Part shown: piece by piece, positions 18,381-26,764 of the stretch
Position numbering within the stretch: the stretch's first letter is position 1
How the letters are laid out: every line of letters starts with the position of its first letter
DNA from: G965279335 sp965279285
Lineage (GTDB): Bacteria > Pseudomonadota > Gammaproteobacteria > DSM-16500
NCBI GenBank assembly: GCA_965279285.1
Contig: OZ257147.1
Location: forward strand, 62,001-126,000
Direction of reading: 5' to 3'
Length of the DNA: 64,000 nucleotides
Made by a program: the position numbers and the translations under genes
Notes under the pieces: generated by a model
What the model saw: the letters and a program-made list of their open reading frames with translations, nothing else
What the model was told of the DNA's origin: nothing
Database searches by the model: none

Positions 18381-20603
18381 ATGCAAGGTATTAAAGATCA
18401 AAAATCTGCAGCATTTGCTAGTGCCGCCGCACCCGACACCAAAGACCAAAAAGTCTCTGCCGCCGCCAAATTCGAACCCAAACACAACCAAACCCTGGAG
18501 GGGCATAATTCTGCTGTTCGTGCTTTAACGGTGCTGCCAGACGGCGGCTTGGCGAGTGGTTCGGGTGAAGGTTCTTTCATATTTACTGGTGTTATAAAAT
18601 TGTGGGACTTACAGAGTAAAAGGTGTGTGCAGACCTTAACTGGGCATAGCGAACATATTTATGCCTTGACAGTGTTGCCGGACGGCCGGCTGGCAAGTGG
18701 GTCTTTGGACAATAACATCAAACTGTGGGATGTGAAAACGGGTAAATGTGTGCAGACCCTGCGAGGACATAGCGATAGTGTTAATGCCCTCACATTGTTA
18801 GACGATGGACGTCTAGCAAGTGGGTCTTCTGACAAGAGCATCAAGCTGTGGGATGTCTGCACAGGTAAATGCGCGCAGACCCTGCAAGGGCATAGTAATG
18901 ATGTTAATGTCCTCACGATGCTTGCCGATAGCCGTCTCGCGAGTGGATCTAAAGATCACAATATCAAGCTGTGGGATGTGAAAATGGGTAAATGTGTGCA
19001 GACACTGGAAGGGCATAGCCTTCCTGTTTCTACTCTCACTGTGTTGTCGGATGACCGTTTGGCGAGTGGATCATATGATGATACTATCAAGCTGTGGTCA
19101 TTGAAGACGGGAAAGTGTGAGCTGACCTTAAGCGAGGCTGTTGATGTCCTTACGGTGCTGCCGGATGGCCGCTTGGTGAATGGATTTCATAATAGCATCA
19201 CGCTACTGAATTTGCAAACAATGGAGAGAGTGCATACCAATTTAAGCGGGCCTAGTGAGCGTGTTCATGCCCTCATAGTACTGCCAGACGGCCACCTGGC
19301 AAGTGGTTTTGGCGGTGGTTTTTATTCTAGAAATAATGGTATCAGGTTGTGGGATGTAGGCACTAAACAATTATTGCAGTTGCAAGCCGCAGCGCAATTA
19401 AAGGCGAAGGAAGAGGCTAAATTAAAAGCTGAGCGCGAAGCGAAAGAAAAAGAACTCGCTGATTTGCGTGCACAAGTTGAACAAATGAAATTACAACAAA
19501 ATAAACCTGTTAATCCTCACCCAGTTTCACCCACACCTGTTGTTGCGCAACCGATTGATCTATTTGAGCAATTTGCTGTGAGTCGGATCCAACCTACAAA
19601 ACCTACTATACCAACCGAAGCGATTACGGTATCGCTTAATATCAACTATAAGGACATAAAACTCGGTGACGAAATAGGCAAGGGTGGTTTTGGTATTGTG
19701 TATCGTGGCACCTGGAAATATAACCAAGTAGCGGTGAAACAATTACTAGCTGCACCAACGGGTGATGCTTTAAAAGATTTTAAAGAAGAAATGCAAACCC
19801 ATGCGAGTTTACGATCGGATCACATCGTGCAATTGTATGGTTGTTGTTTAGGACCATATTGCATGGTGATGCAATACATGCCGCGAGGATCATTATCGAA
19901 TTATCTCAAAGAGCACAGAACAAAAGATCTTGATTGGAATATTGGCTACAAAATTATTACTGACATGGCGTGTGGATTAGCATTTTTACACGACAACGAA
20001 ATTGTGCATCGTGATTTAAAAAGTTTGAATGTCTTACTCGATGAAAACTATAATGCCAAGCTGAGTGATTTTGGTTTAGCAAAAATTAAACATGAATCTA
20101 AAACCATGTTGCGTTACGGTGGCAGTGCAGGCACTACTGCCTGGATGGCACCGGAATTATTTGCCCGTAAAGCGGGGTATACCAAAAAAGCTGACATTTA
20201 TAGTTTAGGCATAACCTTCTGGGAAATTGCTGCGCGTAAAATTCCGTTTGAAGATGCGGCCGATCCCAGCATTATTCCAACCTGGGTAAAAGACGGAGAG
20301 CGCGAAGAAATTCCTGCCAGCTGCCCACCAAAACTTGCTTCACTCATTAAATTTTGCTGGCATGGCAAACCTGAAGAGCGTCCAACGGCTGCGCGTATTG
20401 TTGAATATCTGCGATCAGATGAAAAAGAATTTAGCTTGAGCAGCAAAACAAATAACATCGCTGCGGTAACTGCAACGGCAGTAAGCACACCGTTTTTTGC
20501 AGCATCGTATCAAGCTAATAGTAATGCTGCGAAAGTGAATAATTTAGCGAGCGCCAGTTTTCCAGCAAGTTATCAAATGAATACGCCGGCGGTGAAGAAA
20601 TAA
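18381..20603 (+). CDS. WD40 / coiled-coil / TKL protein kinase (class A)
   Basis: This 740-residue protein starts MQGIKDQKS, with a second tag DTKDQKV. Seven WD40 blades follow (about 33-330; blade 6 is short and the last ones are degenerate), more diverged from each other than in the gene at 16216. Then come a short coiled coil, a Pro-rich linker and a class-A TKL kinase from about 420. The kinase has GKGGFG, VAVK, HRDLKSLN near 543 and DFG, and looks active. The tail is SYQMNTPAVKK. The linker and kinase (19452 to stop) match 3009-4160 nearly base for base over 1152 nt, while the propeller differs. This points to cassette exchange or gene conversion. The start is set by the conserved leader AAGGAATATAATC. 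Confidence 0.93.
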   Translation: MQGIKDQKSAAFASAAAPDTKDQKVSAAAKFEPKHNQTLEGHNSAVRALTVLPDGGLASGSGEGSFIFTGVIKLWDLQSKRCVQTLTGHSEHIYALTVLPDGRLASGSLDNNIKLWDVKTGKCVQTLRGHSDSVNALTLLDDGRLASGSSDKSIKLWDVCTGKCAQTLQGHSNDVNVLTMLADSRLASGSKDHNIKLWDVKMGKCVQTLEGHSLPVSTLTVLSDDRLASGSYDDTIKLWSLKTGKCELTLSEAVDVLTVLPDGRLVNGFHNSITLLNLQTMERVHTNLSGPSERVHALIVLPDGHLASGFGGGFYSRNNGIRLWDVGTKQLLQLQAAAQLKAKEEAKLKAEREAKEKELADLRAQVEQMKLQQNKPVNPHPVSPTPVVAQPIDLFEQFAVSRIQPTKPTIPTEAITVSLNINYKDIKLGDEIGKGGFGIVYRGTWKYNQVAVKQLLAAPTGDALKDFKEEMQTHASLRSDHIVQLYGCCLGPYCMVMQYMPRGSLSNYLKEHRTKDLDWNIGYKIITDMACGLAFLHDNEIVHRDLKSLNVLLDENYNAKLSDFGLAKIKHESKTMLRYGGSAGTTAWMAPELFARKAGYTKKADIYSLGITFWEIAARKIPFEDAADPSIIPTWVKDGEREEIPASCPPKLASLIKFCWHGKPEERPTAARIVEYLRSDEKEFSLSSKTNNIAAVTATAVSTPFFAASYQANSNAAKVNNLASASFPASYQMNTPAVKK

Positions 20604-20642
20604 TTTTTTTTAATTTAACTTTTATTTATAAGGAATATATTT

Positions 20643-23600
20643 ATGCAAGGTTATAAAGATCAAAAATTTCTAGAAACTGCTACTGCTGCAGCACCGATCA
20701 TTGATGCCAAGGATCAAAAAACTATAGCTATTAATGTAGTGCCGCCACAAGCAATGCGTAGTAAACGCGATTTATATATTAAAATTTATAAGCAGGAATT
20801 TATTCGTGAATTACAGTTTGCTTGGGATGTAGCGAATGATCGTGCTACGGCGCGTACAACGTTTACTGAAAAATTAGTCGAATCATTGAAAGCACTGCCA
20901 CAAGAAATACCAATGATTGGTAAAGCGGTGGAGGCGCTAGGTCCCGTACTAACATTTGCTGCGAATGAAATACGTGATAAAGAAATGGGTTGTTTAGCCA
21001 ATTTAACCGACGATTTAGATTTACATCGATTGGAAATTTTATTGGATGTGGTGGCGCGTGAGGCTTATCGTCGCTATGAATATTTTATTGAATATCGCTT
21101 GGGTGATGACCCAGTAAAATCAATTATTCCTTTTGCTAAAGCTGGCGTGGCTCGTTCTTTGGAATATTTGGCGCGCAAAAAAAGTGGTGCATCAGTAAGT
21201 GATGTTGTGCGGAGCAGGATGGGGTTTTTAGGTGTCGATCAAAAAAGTAATGACAGCAAAACAGCAGGTATTGAATTTAGCGAATCATTTTTATTAGCGG
21301 GCTTGATTGAGGGGCGTTCTGGCGCTTTTGTGCAAGGTTGGTCAAATAACAAGGTGTTGTTAAATAGTAATCATAAAAATAAAGAAGTTGATGCAGAAGA
21401 AGCTTATGCACGTTCCGCAATGATGCACTTTGCTATTCTGAATAATCAATTACATCGCGAATATTATGTGCGCAAAAGCCCACGCCATAAAGAAATTAGC
21501 TCTGGTCAAAAACTTAAAGACATTTTAGCCGGTGACATGGAATCGTTTTATGATTTTGGTTATACGATTTATCGTGGTAATAAAAATTTTAGTAAAGATC
21601 CACGTTGTGGTTTTACTATTATGCCGTTAAAAGTTATCAAAGAACGTTATGTTTTTGATGAGCAAAAGCACACGGTCTTTAGTGGCGATCTAAATTCTGA
21701 ATTGAAACGTGAAAACTTAAGTGTGGTTGAAATTGACAAAGCAACACTTAAAAAATATATCGATTGGTATCGCAAACAGCCTCCATCCAGCAAAAACACT
21801 ATTGCTCACTACCTGAGTTTGAGCAAAGACAGAGTATGGCGTGGTGCGCGCTTTGTGAGTTGTCATGCCGATTTAAGTGATGTTTCATTGCCAGGTATTA
21901 ATTTAAGTCAAATGGATTTAAGTGGCGCTACGTTAAGCGGTGATTTAACGGGCACACAGTTTAATGATAGTTACTTGATTGGCACACGTTTTATCGGCGT
22001 TACTTCGGTGAAAAATGCTAGTTTTCAACGTGCGCAGTGTGCTTTTATGCAGGCAATCAGTGTTGACTTTAGTTACTCTGATTTTACGCAGGCAGATTTT
22101 AGTTTTGCAAAATTAAATAAATCTAATTTGTCAGGTTGTACAACATTGGGCACTTGTTGGCATCAGACTGATTTAAAAGATATTAAAACCGTTGCTGGCG
22201 AAAAAGATTTGACTCGACAACAAAGTGCTGATTTTAAAGAATGGCAAGAAAAAGAGACTAAAGTTCGACAAGCACTACGCGATGAGCTAAACGAACAGGC
22301 TAAACAATTCAAACAACTTGATGTGGTACAACAACAAATCAGCAAACGATTACAACTTGCAGAATCAGTAGAATTTGAAAAAGTTTTTGCGCAAGAGTTG
22401 AAGAATTTAGATGCGGCGCATCGGCAAGAGTTTGAACGGGTTTATAACCAGATCAAAACCGTTTATACCGATACCAACAAACGTATGGATGCTTTAGCAA
22501 CTGCATTGCCTATCAAGTGCAAAGAACAAATAGATAAAGTTTCAGGTCACGTTGATCAACGTTTACAAGAATTTGAGAGTCAATTAAAAAATGTGTTGGC
22601 TGAGCGAGAGCAACTGCGCAAGATGCAAGAGCAAATAAAGTCACTTGTAGCTGATCAGGAGGCACGACAATCCTTTGAGCAATATTGTCGAGAGCATTTG
22701 AAACAATTAGAAAAATCTGTTTTACAAGCTGCAGATAAAGAAACTGTTGTCGATTTAAAAAAACAATTAACAGAAACACAAGCGGACATAAAAGCGTTAC
22801 AAAAGAAGAATAAAGAAGCACCTGGGCAATTTCAGGAAAACTATACCAAACAGATTAATGAATTAACTGGGCAATATACCACGCTTAAAGCTGATCTCAT
22901 TAGCTTGCAAGCGCAGGTTCAAAAAGAATTAAAAACATTGACAGAACAACAAGATAAACGTTTGCAAGTACTAGAGACTGAGTTGCAAAAAACTACGCAG
23001 AAATTGACTGAGCGTATGGAAAAACTAGAACAACGTGTTGATGTTTTAGAAAATTGGGCCAAAACCGTCAGTGCTAAACTAGATGAAAGTAAGGTGGAAG
23101 ATAAAGCCACGCAAGAAAAAGTACAGACATTGCAAGTAGAGTTACATAAGTTGGTAGAGAAGCAGCAAAAGTCATTTGTGGAGCAAGAACATTGTCGTCA
23201 TGAAATTGCCACGATGCAAAGCAAATTAGCGACAATGACGGATGCGAAAGAAGTGACTGCTTTAAAAAATACCGTAAAGATATTACAGGAAGATTTAAGG
23301 ATTATTAATAAAAAGCAGGAAAATCATGAAGCTGTTGTTAAAAGTCAATTGGAGGCTCTGCAAAAAGAGTTCATAGCCCAAAAACAATTATTACAAGAAA
23401 GTAAAACGAGTAACGAAGCTGAGCAGGCAAAAGTACAGGTTTTAACTAAGCAATTGGAAGAACAACAGAAAAATATTGCCAGTTGGCAAAAAGAATTCTC
23501 CCAATGCTTGGCAGAACAAGAAGGTGTGAATAAAAAAGCAGTTGAAAATCTACAAAAGCAGCAGACAGAACTGGAGGTGCAAATTGATAAACATCTGTAC

Positions 23601-25778
23601 GCAATAAACAAACGTGTCACGGTTTTAGAAGACTGGGCCAAAACGGTCGATACAAAATTGGATGCAAGTAAAATTACAGATAAAGCCACGCAAGAAAAAG
23701 TGCAAATATTAAAAACAGAGCTAAATAAGCTGGTAGAAAATCAGCAAAAAAGTTTTGTAGAGCAAGAGCGCTGTCGCCGAGAAATTGTTGCTATACAAAA
23801 AAAACTAGAAACAACGAGTGAAGCTGAGGCTAAGCCTCAAGAGGTTATTGAGCTTAAAAACACCATGAAATCTTTGCAGGATGGTTTGAAAACCATTACT
23901 GAAAAACAAGCAAAACAAAAAGCGGTTGTTAAAGAGAAATTAGAGACTTTGCAAAAAGAATTCGCTGCGCAAAAACAGTTGTTGCAGGAAAGTAAAGCTA
24001 CTACTGAAGCTGAGCAGGAAAAATTAAAAGCTTTAACGCAGCAAGTAGAAAAACAGCGGGAATATTTTGCTGGCTGGCAAACAGACTTTACACGGTGTTT
24101 GACTGAGCAAGAGACAGCGAATAAAAAAGTGGCGGATGATTTGCAAAGCCAATATACGCAACTGGAATCCCGGATTGATAAACGTTTACAGGAAATAGAG
24201 CGACGTTTAGCGGTTTTGCAATCCGCAGCCATGGACAACAAGCGAGATATCTCAGAAGTAAGGCAAGATTTTCGTGATCTGGTGCAGGCTAATAAAATTC
24301 AGGATGAAAAGATTCAGCAAACGCAGCTTACGCAAAGTGAGCAACTTGCTATTCTAATGAAACAATTTGCTTCTTTTAAAAAAGATATTTCCAATGCTCA
24401 GGACAAAAAAGTTATTAAACCACTTATCGACCCAAAATTAGTTATCAATTATTACGATTTAATTTTTGATAAAAAAATAACGCAAGGCGGTTTTGGTAAG
24501 ATTTATTTGGGTCGATGGCGCGATCGTGTGGTGGTTATCAAAGCGTTGGAAGGTAAAGAATTTGAAGCAAATAAATCACAAAATATCGAAGAGCTAATTC
24601 GTGAAATCGAAATTATGAATCGCTTGCGTGATAGGAATGTAGTGCAAATATATGGCGCATCCGTTGAAAAGGAACGCCCTTGTTTAGTGATGGAATATAT
24701 GGAGCAAGGAGCGTTAAGTAGTGTATTAGCAAATAAAACCAACATAACACCTGAGCAACAAGTTGATATTGCATTAGATATCGCATTTGGCCTTAGATTT
24801 ATTCATTCACAAGGAGTTTTACATCGCGATTTAAAAAGTGCCAATATACTCGTTGATAAAAATTTCCAAGCAAAATTGGCTGATTTTGGTTTAGCTAAAA
24901 TCAATACTGATAGTGTTAGCCCCACCCATAAAAGTAGCCAAGCTATTTCGTGGATGCCACCAGAATGTTTACGCCACGACGGTGTTTATACAACAGCAAG
25001 TGATATTTATAGTTACGGCGTTATTTTATGGGAATTGATGACAGGAAAACTGCCATTAGAAGATTGTAAAGATAATATGAAAAGTATTCTCACGCGAGTA
25101 AACAGTGGTGAACGTGATGCTATCCCTGATTCTGTACCATCGGTTTATCAGCAATTAATTAAAAAATGCCAACAAATTGATCCGTCTGAACGTCCGACAT
25201 TAAATTTTATCATTAAGCAATTGCAAGATTATAAAGAGGCTTTAATTTGTTGTGAGCAAGCAGCGCAAGCAGAAGCAAAAGGTGATCTGAATGCTGCTTA
25301 TTTAAGCTATCAAAAATCTGCCAATGGTGATTGTTTTAAAGCCTATACGAAGCTTGGCTATTTCTTTTTGAAAGGCATGGGAGGTGCGCCGGTTGATATG
25401 TCTGTCGCAAAGCAAAATTTCACTAAAGCAGCAGAGCGTGGTCATGTGCGTTCGATGTTTGATCTTGCTATGTTGTTAGCAGGAGGTAGTACTAATTCTA
25501 AAACACCAGAAGCATTAATTAATATGGCTCAAGCCTTGCAATGGTATGAAAAAGCCGCAGACAATGGTCATGAGACAGCCATGATAAAAGCAGCTGAAAT
25601 TTTAGAAAAAGGCGACAAAGAAATCACTGTAGATAAAAAACGTGCTTTAGCTTTGTATGAAAAAGCCGCTGTTTCTAAAGAAACAAAAATCGCGCAACAT
25701 GCACAGAAAAAATGCGAGGCATTACGCAAATTGCTAGGCCCTGTTGCACCTGCTCTAGCAGTTAACAAAATGACATGA
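20643..25778 (+). CDS. Pentapeptide-repeat / long coiled-coil / TKL kinase / Sel1 protein
   Basis: This 1711-residue protein has the array tag twice (MQGYKDQKF, DAKDQKT). Residues about 40-400 form an unrecognised, mostly helical region. Pentapeptide-like repeats span about 402-502 (DLSDVSLPGINLSQMDLSG). A very long coiled coil covers about 530-1250 and contains a 193-residue tandem duplication. A TKL kinase follows from about 1270 (TQGGFG loop with the first Gly replaced, VVVIKAL, HRDLKSANIL near 1394, DFG). Sel1-like repeats close it at about 1550-1690. There is no WD40 part and the usual SYQxNTPVxKK tail is missing. The leader and start are as in the neighbours. The coiled coil suggests a large rod-like oligomer with the kinase near its C-terminal end. 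It is probably an effector or scaffold kinase; targets are unknown. Confidence 0.9.
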   Translation: MQGYKDQKFLETATAAAPIIDAKDQKTIAINVVPPQAMRSKRDLYIKIYKQEFIRELQFAWDVANDRATARTTFTEKLVESLKALPQEIPMIGKAVEALGPVLTFAANEIRDKEMGCLANLTDDLDLHRLEILLDVVAREAYRRYEYFIEYRLGDDPVKSIIPFAKAGVARSLEYLARKKSGASVSDVVRSRMGFLGVDQKSNDSKTAGIEFSESFLLAGLIEGRSGAFVQGWSNNKVLLNSNHKNKEVDAEEAYARSAMMHFAILNNQLHREYYVRKSPRHKEISSGQKLKDILAGDMESFYDFGYTIYRGNKNFSKDPRCGFTIMPLKVIKERYVFDEQKHTVFSGDLNSELKRENLSVVEIDKATLKKYIDWYRKQPPSSKNTIAHYLSLSKDRVWRGARFVSCHADLSDVSLPGINLSQMDLSGATLSGDLTGTQFNDSYLIGTRFIGVTSVKNASFQRAQCAFMQAISVDFSYSDFTQADFSFAKLNKSNLSGCTTLGTCWHQTDLKDIKTVAGEKDLTRQQSADFKEWQEKETKVRQALRDELNEQAKQFKQLDVVQQQISKRLQLAESVEFEKVFAQELKNLDAAHRQEFERVYNQIKTVYTDTNKRMDALATALPIKCKEQIDKVSGHVDQRLQEFESQLKNVLAEREQLRKMQEQIKSLVADQEARQSFEQYCREHLKQLEKSVLQAADKETVVDLKKQLTETQADIKALQKKNKEAPGQFQENYTKQINELTGQYTTLKADLISLQAQVQKELKTLTEQQDKRLQVLETELQKTTQKLTERMEKLEQRVDVLENWAKTVSAKLDESKVEDKATQEKVQTLQVELHKLVEKQQKSFVEQEHCRHEIATMQSKLATMTDAKEVTALKNTVKILQEDLRIINKKQENHEAVVKSQLEALQKEFIAQKQLLQESKTSNEAEQAKVQVLTKQLEEQQKNIASWQKEFSQCLAEQEGVNKKAVENLQKQQTELEVQIDKHLYAINKRVTVLEDWAKTVDTKLDASKITDKATQEKVQILKTELNKLVENQQKSFVEQERCRREIVAIQKKLETTSEAEAKPQEVIELKNTMKSLQDGLKTITEKQAKQKAVVKEKLETLQKEFAAQKQLLQESKATTEAEQEKLKALTQQVEKQREYFAGWQTDFTRCLTEQETANKKVADDLQSQYTQLESRIDKRLQEIERRLAVLQSAAMDNKRDISEVRQDFRDLVQANKIQDEKIQQTQLTQSEQLAILMKQFASFKKDISNAQDKKVIKPLIDPKLVINYYDLIFDKKITQGGFGKIYLGRWRDRVVVIKALEGKEFEANKSQNIEELIREIEIMNRLRDRNVVQIYGASVEKERPCLVMEYMEQGALSSVLANKTNITPEQQVDIALDIAFGLRFIHSQGVLHRDLKSANILVDKNFQAKLADFGLAKINTDSVSPTHKSSQAISWMPPECLRHDGVYTTASDIYSYGVILWELMTGKLPLEDCKDNMKSILTRVNSGERDAIPDSVPSVYQQLIKKCQQIDPSERPTLNFIIKQLQDYKEALICCEQAAQAEAKGDLNAAYLSYQKSANGDCFKAYTKLGYFFLKGMGGAPVDMSVAKQNFTKAAERGHVRSMFDLAMLLAGGSTNSKTPEALINMAQALQWYEKAADNGHETAMIKAAEILEKGDKEITVDKKRALALYEKAAVSKETKIAQHAQKKCEALRKLLGPVAPALAVNKMT
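23040..24215 (+). repeat. 579-nt tandem duplication in coiled-coil coding region
   Basis: VLENWAKTV (near 23043) and VLEDWAKTV (near 23622) mark two successive 193-residue units that stay in register to about 24215, each with KATQEKVQ, QQKSFVEQE and AQKQLLQESK at the same offsets. The copies have diverged, so the duplication is not very recent. Confidence 0.8.
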
Positions 25779-25837
25779 TATGTTTAGCTTACTTTTAATG
25801 TGCTTATTACTTTAATCAAAACAAGAGGAATTTAAAA

Positions 25838-26329
25838 ATGTTACCAAAATCAAAACCTATGATGGCGACGAATACCAATGCTGAACAAGTATTAGCCGTA
25901 CATCGTATTTATGTAAAGAGTAGTTTATTTGAACCGGTACAAATGAACCTTAAATTATTGAAAGAACCACCAAGCCCTGTGATCGACATGGAAGTGTTTG
26001 TCGACTCTAAAGATCAAGGAGATAATAATTGGGAAGCTATTTTGACATTGCAATTGACCGCTAAAGAAAATGGAAATTTATTATGGCGTTTGCAATTACA
26101 ACAAGCAGGGTTATACCTTATAAAAGGTTTTACTGAAGAACAACAAACCATGATATTAAAAGGCTATTGCATGAATCAGTTATATGTGCATGCAAGTGAA
26201 ACGATTTGTAACATGGTAATAAAAGGCGGATTTCCTCCTGTTTATTCCGCTCCGATGGATTTTGAAATGATTTATCGAGAGCAGCAACAAAAGCAAAAAA
26301 ATGAATTAGCAGATAGAGTAATTAATTAA
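25838..26329 (+). CDS. SecB-like export chaperone
   Basis: This 163-residue protein has the SecB pattern. It shows RIYVKSSLFE near the N-terminus (SecB has IYxKDxSFE), a central Leu/Val beta region (AILTLQLTAKENG), LQQAGLYLIKGF (SecB QQAGIFxIxG), and GGFPPVYSAPMDFEMIY (SecB GGFPPLxLxPxNFxALY). SecB is a tetrameric cytosolic holdase that keeps proteins unfolded for SecA. Length is normal for the family. AGAGGA lies 8 nt before the ATG. It is divergent from typical SecB and is not next to grxC or gpsA, the usual neighbours, but directly after the kinase array. It may be the genome's own diverged SecB or an extra, specialised chaperone. The family call is by eye. Confidence 0.8.
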   Translation: MLPKSKPMMATNTNAEQVLAVHRIYVKSSLFEPVQMNLKLLKEPPSPVIDMEVFVDSKDQGDNNWEAILTLQLTAKENGNLLWRLQLQQAGLYLIKGFTEEQQTMILKGYCMNQLYVHASETICNMVIKGGFPPVYSAPMDFEMIYREQQQKQKNELADRVIN

Positions 26330-26422
26330 AGTGTTTTGATTTTTACAAATATGCAGAAATCAAAAAGAATTAAATGCCGGGATGTGATGTGTGTTACTTA
26401 TGCATCCTAGCACCAACATACC

Positions 26423-26446
26423 CGACAACTATCCTGAAAGTCACCG
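26423..26446 (+). repeat. 24-bp dispersed repeat, copy 1
   Basis: The 24 bases beginning CGACAACTATCCTGAAAGTC are the same as at 57439-57462, in the same orientation; flanks differ at once on both sides. It overlaps the stop of the small - strand gene. It may be a relic of a mobile-element end. Confidence 0.8.
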
Positions 26447-26749
26447 GTTGTTTGATACACTTGCGGCGGAGCCGGAACCCGCAGCTGACTGTTGTCGTTT
26501 TTGCATTATTAAATTTAATTCGTTATCAATTTCCTTTTTAGCGACAACTGCTAATCTTGCACTACTTCTTATCTTTATTTTTTCAAGCATGTCTTCTACT
26601 TCTTCTGGCTTTATTCCTTTACTGAGAAGTTCTTTTCGTGTTTCTGCTAGCTGCGTATTTAAAATTTCCGCTAATTGTTGATTAATAATTTTGGTGATTT
26701 CTGTACGCGCGTCTTTTTTGGTTGGAGATGGTTTAAAAAATGGAAACAT
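26441..26749 (-). CDS. Small charged coiled-coil protein, unrecognised
   Basis: This 102-residue protein begins MFPFFKPSPTKKDAR and is then strongly helical and charged (EITKIINQQLAEILNTQL, ELLSKGIKPEEVEDMLEKI), ending in a Ser/Ala/Gly tail. AAAGGAG lies 8 nt upstream of the ATG. It begins 15 bp after the stop of the HNH-like gene on the same strand, so the two are probably co-transcribed. A + strand frame over the same bases (26391-26681) lacks these features and is rejected. I do not recognise the family. It could be a small partner of the HNH-like protein. Confidence 0.65.
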   Translation of the reverse strand: MFPFFKPSPTKKDARTEITKIINQQLAEILNTQLAETRKELLSKGIKPEEVEDMLEKIKIRSSARLAVVAKKEIDNELNLIMQKRQQSAAGSGSAASVSNNR

Positions 26750-26764
26750 GTAGTAATACTCCTT

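Noticed and set aside
26391..26681. + strand ORF of 96 residues
   Set aside because: The - strand gene over the same bases has a good ribosome binding site, an operon-like position and a coherent helical protein.
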